Program-made: the position numbers and the translations under genes
Shown: positions 60,491-64,000 of the stretch, in pieces
Layout of the letters: every line of letters starts with the position of its first letter
Numbering within the stretch: position 1 is the stretch's first letter
Origin: Agriotes lineatus
Taxonomy: Eukaryota > Arthropoda > Insecta > Coleoptera > Elateridae
DNA: 64,000 bases
Direction: 5' to 3'
Assembly: GCA_940337035.1 (NCBI GenBank)
Contig: OW679202.1
Location: 51,539,763-51,603,762, forward strand
The notes under the pieces: model-generated
Database searches by the model: none
Seen by the model: only the letters and a program-made list of their open reading frames with translations
Told to the model about the DNA's origin: nothing

Positions 60491-62450
60491 TGATATCGGT
60501 CATGTTTCCTTCTTTAACCTACGTCAACTGCTGGACGTAGGTCTCCTAGAAACGTTTTCATGTCTCCCTTCGTCTTCTTCTTCTTCTGCGCAGTATTCAT
60601 CCACTATTTTCCTGCTATCTTTCTGACGTCGTCCACCAAACGCTTTTGTGGTTGACCAACACTTTGTTTTGTTTCTCTGGGTCTCCATGTGGTCACCTTA
60701 TATACTCATCGGTCTTTTGCTAGTCTGGCCGCATGTCCGGCCCATTGCTATTTCATCTCTGCCACTTCTTCTGTTATATCACTGACTTTGCTTTTTTCCG
60801 GATTTCCTCGTTTCGGATTCTATCTCGGAGTGAGACACCGAGCATGGTTTGTATTAGTGAGGCACATAGTTTCCAGTCCATAAGTACTAACTGGTAAGAC
60901 ACAGGTGTCATATACCCTGGTTTTGAAGTTAATTAGGATTGTTTTATTTTTCAAGATATGTCCCGATTTGCCAAAAGCTGCCCACGTCAGCCTAATTCTT
61001 CTGGTGTTCTCCTTTTCTATCTTAATATTGTGCCCAAATATACGTACTCATCGACATGCTTAATGTGGTTATTTCCTATGTATATTTCGGTGTCATCAGG
61101 GCTCATACCTTTTGTCTTATTCTAGTTTATTTCAAACCTATTTTTGAAGAGGCTTCGTTTAAACGGGTTCAGCATTTCATTTAACGCATGTATGTTATTG
61201 GCAATTAGGACTATATCATCTGCGAATCTGAGGTGACTTAAACTGGTATCATCGATGTTGATGCCTTTCCCATCCCATTTCAGTCTTTTGAACACCTTCT
61301 TCAAGAACCATCGTGAATAGTTTGGGTGAGATAGTATCCCCCTGTCTCACTCCCCTCTCTATTGGTATGTTTATTGTTCCAGTTTTCTCCTAGTTTAATA
61401 CGTATGGATGCCTCTTTGTAGATATTTGCTATTATTTGGATATATCTGGTGTCCACTCCTGCGTTCTCTACTGATTGTATAGCTGACCAGATTTCAATTA
61501 TGTCAAACGCTTTCTGGAAGTCGATGAATGCTAAGGGAATAGCTATATTATATTTTGTACCCTTTTCTATTAAAGTATGCACAGTGAAAATGTGGTCGAT
61601 TGTGCTATACCCTTTTCTAAAACCCGCCTGCTCCACGGGTTGATAAAAATCTAGCTTTGCTGTTAGACGATTTGTAAATATTTTCGCTAAAAGTTTGTAT
61701 AAGTGCAACATCAGAGATACTGGTCGATAATTATATTTGCGTTATAACTTCTGAGTTAGACCAACTACTTGGGATTTTTCCGTCGTGCAGACATTTGTTT
61801 AGCAAGATTTCTATTGCTTTCTTTGTAGTTCTACCTCCCAGTTTCAACATTTCTGTAGTGATTTGATCGTCATCCGGGCATCTGTTATTTCTGATTTGTT
61901 CCAATGCGGTATTTATTTCCTACTCTGTAATTTCGGGCATCTCCTCAGATCCCGCGTTCAAAATGTTCTCCGTTCCCGTGGTCTATACGACTCAGATGAG
62001 TATAATTTTGTGTAGAAGATTTCGATAGCCTTAATGACATCCTTCTTGTTTTATACTAATACTATATTGTTTTCGCCCCATATTTCGTAATTTGTGTTTT
62101 CCCTTTCAATAATTTGGAACGCATTCATTTTGCAGTTGTCTTTTCTGGTTTCTTCTATGATTTTAGTATTGTAGTTTCTTTTGTCCTTTCGGATTTCTCT
62201 TATTACTATTTTAATTAATTCTTTGAAATTTTCGGATGTTTTATTTGTTTCATTTCTTCGTTTCTCTAGCAGTTGTAGTGTATTAGTGTTTATCTTTCTC
62301 TGTTGTTTTTTGTTCGTGAACATACTTTCTTTGCCGATGTTGTTACTGAGCTAGTAATTTTATCAGCCAGTTCATCTAGATCTAGTTGTTCTTATGTATT
62401 TGTTGTAAGTATTCGTTCTAGATCGTTTTGATCATGTAGATTCTGCTGTA
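60491..62450 (-). pseudogene. RTE-like LINE, linker through 3' end, decayed
   Basis: This is the longest LINE in the window (about 2 kb, minus strand). From right to left: a linker with DLDELADKITSSVTTSAKKV and TKNNREKINTNTLQLLEKRR (about 62270-62380); the fingers TALEQIRNNRCPDDDQITTE, MLKLGG and HDGKIPSSWSNSEVI (about 61745-61905); QAGFRKGYSTIDHIF (about 61585-61630); FIDFQKAFDIIE (about 61490-61525); RGVRQGDTISPKLFT (about 61320-61365, another frame); the catalytic LRFADDIVLIA (about 61200-61235); and YVYLGTI. The tail holds WRPRETKQSVGQPQKR and a closing LRPAVDVG. Single-base frameshifts and a few stops separate these blocks; the endonuclease is missing. The tail resembles that at 29892-30110. 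Confidence 0.88.
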
Positions 62451-62754
62451 GTCAATTTAATAACTCCAAGCAGCAAACTCCTGCATCTACCTTACACCCC
62501 TCGATTTCAAGTTCTAACCTTATTAACAAAATCGCCGACACTGTAGACCCCGTATATTGCAACACTAGTAAACAGCAATTACGCAGAGCTCTCCTGCAGT
62601 CAATTTATTAACTTCAAGCAGCAACCTCTTGAATCTAACTTACACCCCTTGATATCAAATCTAACCTTATTAACAAAATCTCCGACACTGTAGACCCTGT
62701 ATATTCCAACACTAGATAACAGCAATTATGCAGATCTCTGCTACAGTCAATTTG
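62443..62754. repeat. ~147-bp tandem repeat, first two copies and start of a third
   Basis: GTCAATTTA-containing units start at 62451, 62599 and 62746 (spacing 148 and 147 bp). Shared blocks include CTAACCTTATTAACAAAATC at 62514 and 62661, and CCGACACTGTAGACCC. The units lie directly upstream of the minus-strand LINE coding sequence. On the minus strand both full units can be read in one frame with a GCKVD/GCKLD and CCL motif followed by a TGA at the same place. The third unit is broken at 62754 by an inserted LINE end and resumes after 63078. Confidence 0.85.
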
Positions 62755-62765
62755 CCCCCCCCCCC
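62755..62765. repeat. C11 tract at an insertion junction
   Basis: Eleven C at the exact boundary between the interrupted tandem unit and the inserted LINE 3' end. Confidence 0.7.
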
Positions 62766-63080
62766 ATGTCAAAATTCGCCGATTAATATTTTTATGAAAT
62801 TGTGCAAATGAAGTTTCTGTACTAATAGATATTGATTTTACGCAAACAAACCACCTCTTTAAGAAGCAGCTAAAAGAACACTTAGTGATAACTGCTCCCA
62901 CATAACCACAGTGCGATTTAGATCCTTTGTCTCGGGCAATACCACGTACTTCTTATGATGCAAATGTATATAAATCAACTATACAAACCTTATGTTAGAT
63001 ATATTTACTTATAATGTATATGTACATATTCTCCCGTAATTAGGCAATTGCCTGTTTGAGAATAAATTAAATTAAAAAAA
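62766..63080 (+). mobile_element. LINE 3' end inserted in the tandem repeat
   Basis: This ~315-bp segment interrupts the third tandem unit. It has no similarity to the unit, carries AATAAA-like sequence (GAATAAATTAAATT) and ends in an A10 run at about 63073-63082. One forward frame reads TNHLFKKQLKEHLVITAPT (about 62846-62905), similar in style to the FKxxLKxHL carboxy terminus of CR1-like LINEs. It is therefore probably a 5'-truncated plus-strand LINE. A clear target duplication is not visible, and about 60 bp of the tandem unit are missing across the insertion, so a deletion accompanied it. Confidence 0.55.
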
Positions 63081-63217
63081 AAATCTAATCTTATTAACAA
63101 AATCTCCGACACTCTAAACCCTGTATATTCCAACATTAGATAACAGCAATTATGCAGATCTCTGCAGCAGTAAATTTATTAACTCCATGCAGCAACCTCC
63201 TGCGCCTAACTTACACG
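63081..63217. repeat. ~147-bp tandem repeat, last copy
   Basis: AATCTAATCTTATTAACAAA through GATCTCTGCAGCAGTAAATT and CAGCAACCTCCTGC matches the units at 62443-62754, ending near 63217. Confidence 0.8.
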
Positions 63218-63313
63218 GTAACTCAACGTGTGAACCACGTCAGAGGCAAAACTCGACTAACTATCGGAAGGAGAAACGCGAGAATTTATAGGCAAGCGCC
63301 GCGCCGTTGCGGT
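63218..63313. other. GC-rich spacer, probable 3' end of the Penelope-like element
   Basis: Richer in G+C than anything nearby. GCCGTTGCGGTTCAG (about 63304) and GCCGTCGCGGTTCAG (about 63324) form a 15-bp direct repeat with one mismatch, straddling the Penelope stop codon. Confidence 0.45.
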
Positions 63314-64000
63314 TCAGCAAATGCCGTCGCGGTTCAGTGACGGTGGGCGGGGCTTAGGAATTAGCATTTTCCATATAGAAGAAAGAGGAAAGCCTTCATC
63401 CCGATTGAGAAAGTTAGGATGTTTGTAAATCTCAATGGCGTCGCGAATCTTTCTGCTAAAGAAGAATGGGGATTTGCAGATGATGGAAGTTTCATCAAAA
63501 AGGATCTTATGACCAGTATCGCGTTGGTGTTCGGCGATGGCTGATGATGATACAAGACCCGACTTGAGACAGCGCTGGTGCTCAGGGATGCGAGTTTTTA
63601 CTGAAAGACCTGTTTCACCAATGTATACAGCATTACAAGAGCAAGGGACTCTATAAACACCTTTAGATAACATAGTGTTTAATTTATTTTTATATGAAGG
63701 AAGAACCAGTGCGATTTTGCTCGGGGGTTTGAATACTGTTTTAATGTTTTGTTTTCGAAGAAACTTTCCTATGCGGTCGGTGACTTGGTGGATATAGGGA
63801 AGAAAGACTATTGCTGCAGGAAGATCGGGTTTTGGAGGTTTGGGTGGCCGTGGATGCAGATGGCGATTGATGGCAGACTGTATATCCCTAGCATGGTAAC
63901 CATTATTCCTAAGAGCTTTCCGAATGTGGTTTAATTCAGCGTGGATATTATCGGGTTGGGATATGGAAGCAGCCCGGTGTACAAGCGAATTGATAACATA
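63314..64000 (-). CDS. Penelope-like element, carboxy-terminal RT end plus GIY-YIG endonuclease (partial)
   Basis: One minus-strand frame is open for 228 codons from the window edge to the stop at 63314, with no frameshift. The first ~110 residues (INSLVHRAASISQPDN, the spacing helix LRNNGYHARDI and a Pro-rich RPPKPPKPDLP stretch) belong to the region after the RT core. VTDRIGKFLRKQNIKTVFKP leads into the nuclease. The GIY-YIG domain reads GVYRVPCSCNAVYIGETG (about 63600-63660), then SVKTRIPEHQR with the conserved Arg, and EHQRDTGHKI. GVY and YIG are the catalytic strands, and two Cys before the YIG strand are typical of Penelope. The nuclease nicks the target to prime reverse transcription. 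The RT catalytic motifs would lie beyond 64000. This is the only mobile-element frame here with no visible defect. Confidence 0.93.
   Translation of the reverse strand, partial: YVINSLVHRAASISQPDNIHAELNHIRKALRNNGYHARDIQSAINRHLHPRPPKPPKPDLPAAIVFLPYIHQVTDRIGKFLRKQNIKTVFKPPSKIALVLPSYKNKLNTMLSKGVYRVPCSCNAVYIGETGLSVKTRIPEHQRCLKSGLVSSSAIAEHQRDTGHKILFDETSIICKSPFFFSRKIRDAIEIYKHPNFLNRDEGFPLSSIWKMLIPKPRPPSLNRDGIC

Noticed and set aside
1..64000. CRISPR array, bacterial operon or phage-like module
   Set aside because: No regularly spaced short repeats; coding sequence is eukaryotic transposon-type, with an intron and pol III promoter boxes.

Overview
The window looks like nuclear DNA of an arthropod, most probably an insect. 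It is AT-rich, the real reading frames are short and broken, one transposase gene has a GT-AG intron, and the mobile-element set (Jockey, RTE/Bov-B, R1/LOA-like, hAT, mariner, Penelope, a tRNA-derived SINE) is typical of insect genomes. There are no bacterial operons, no ribosome binding sites and no CRISPR array. I cannot name the species. No complete host gene can be supported; the window reads as intergenic or large-intron sequence filled with decayed transposons.

Layout. 1-14.9 kb: anonymous AT-rich DNA with a Jockey-like LINE (1974-3668, +), a tRNA-derived SINE bounded by an exact 10-bp target duplication (11630-11926, +) and an R1/LOA-like LINE remnant with RNase H (12130-13340, +). 14.9-19.4 kb: a full-length hAT DNA transposon (14909-19377) with an exact 8-bp target duplication, 11-bp perfect terminal inverted repeats and a two-exon transposase gene on the minus strand that is damaged by only two single-base frameshifts. 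19.4-28 kb: a 5S-rRNA-like remnant, an RTE fragment, a degenerate tandem repeat and a short frame with internal 17-residue repeats. 28-36.3 kb: a cluster of five LINE fragments in both orientations (RTE-like +, RTE-like -, Jockey -, Jockey +, RTE +). 36.3-47.6 kb: mostly featureless, with a two-copy dispersed repeat. 47.6-50.5 kb: a mariner with both terminal repeats, its catalytic core deleted, and a Jockey 3' end inserted into it; an unassigned exon-like frame; and a 260-bp LINE 3' end inside an exact 14-bp target duplication. 50.5-64 kb: a Bov-B-like LINE (-), further LINE tails, an RTE-like LINE (-), a ~147-bp tandem repeat split by a LINE 3' end, and the carboxy-terminal part of a Penelope-like element with its GIY-YIG nuclease at the right edge.

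The coding features do not work together as a pathway. They are independent selfish elements at different stages of decay, some nested in others. The best preserved are the hAT element, the Jockey copy at 30.2-31.2 kb and the Penelope frame. I did not find a convincing undescribed biological system. The least explained items are two exon-like frames (48813-48997 + and 53050-53315 -), the 17-residue-repeat frame at 25250, the tandem repeats at 24250 and 62443, and small dispersed repeats.
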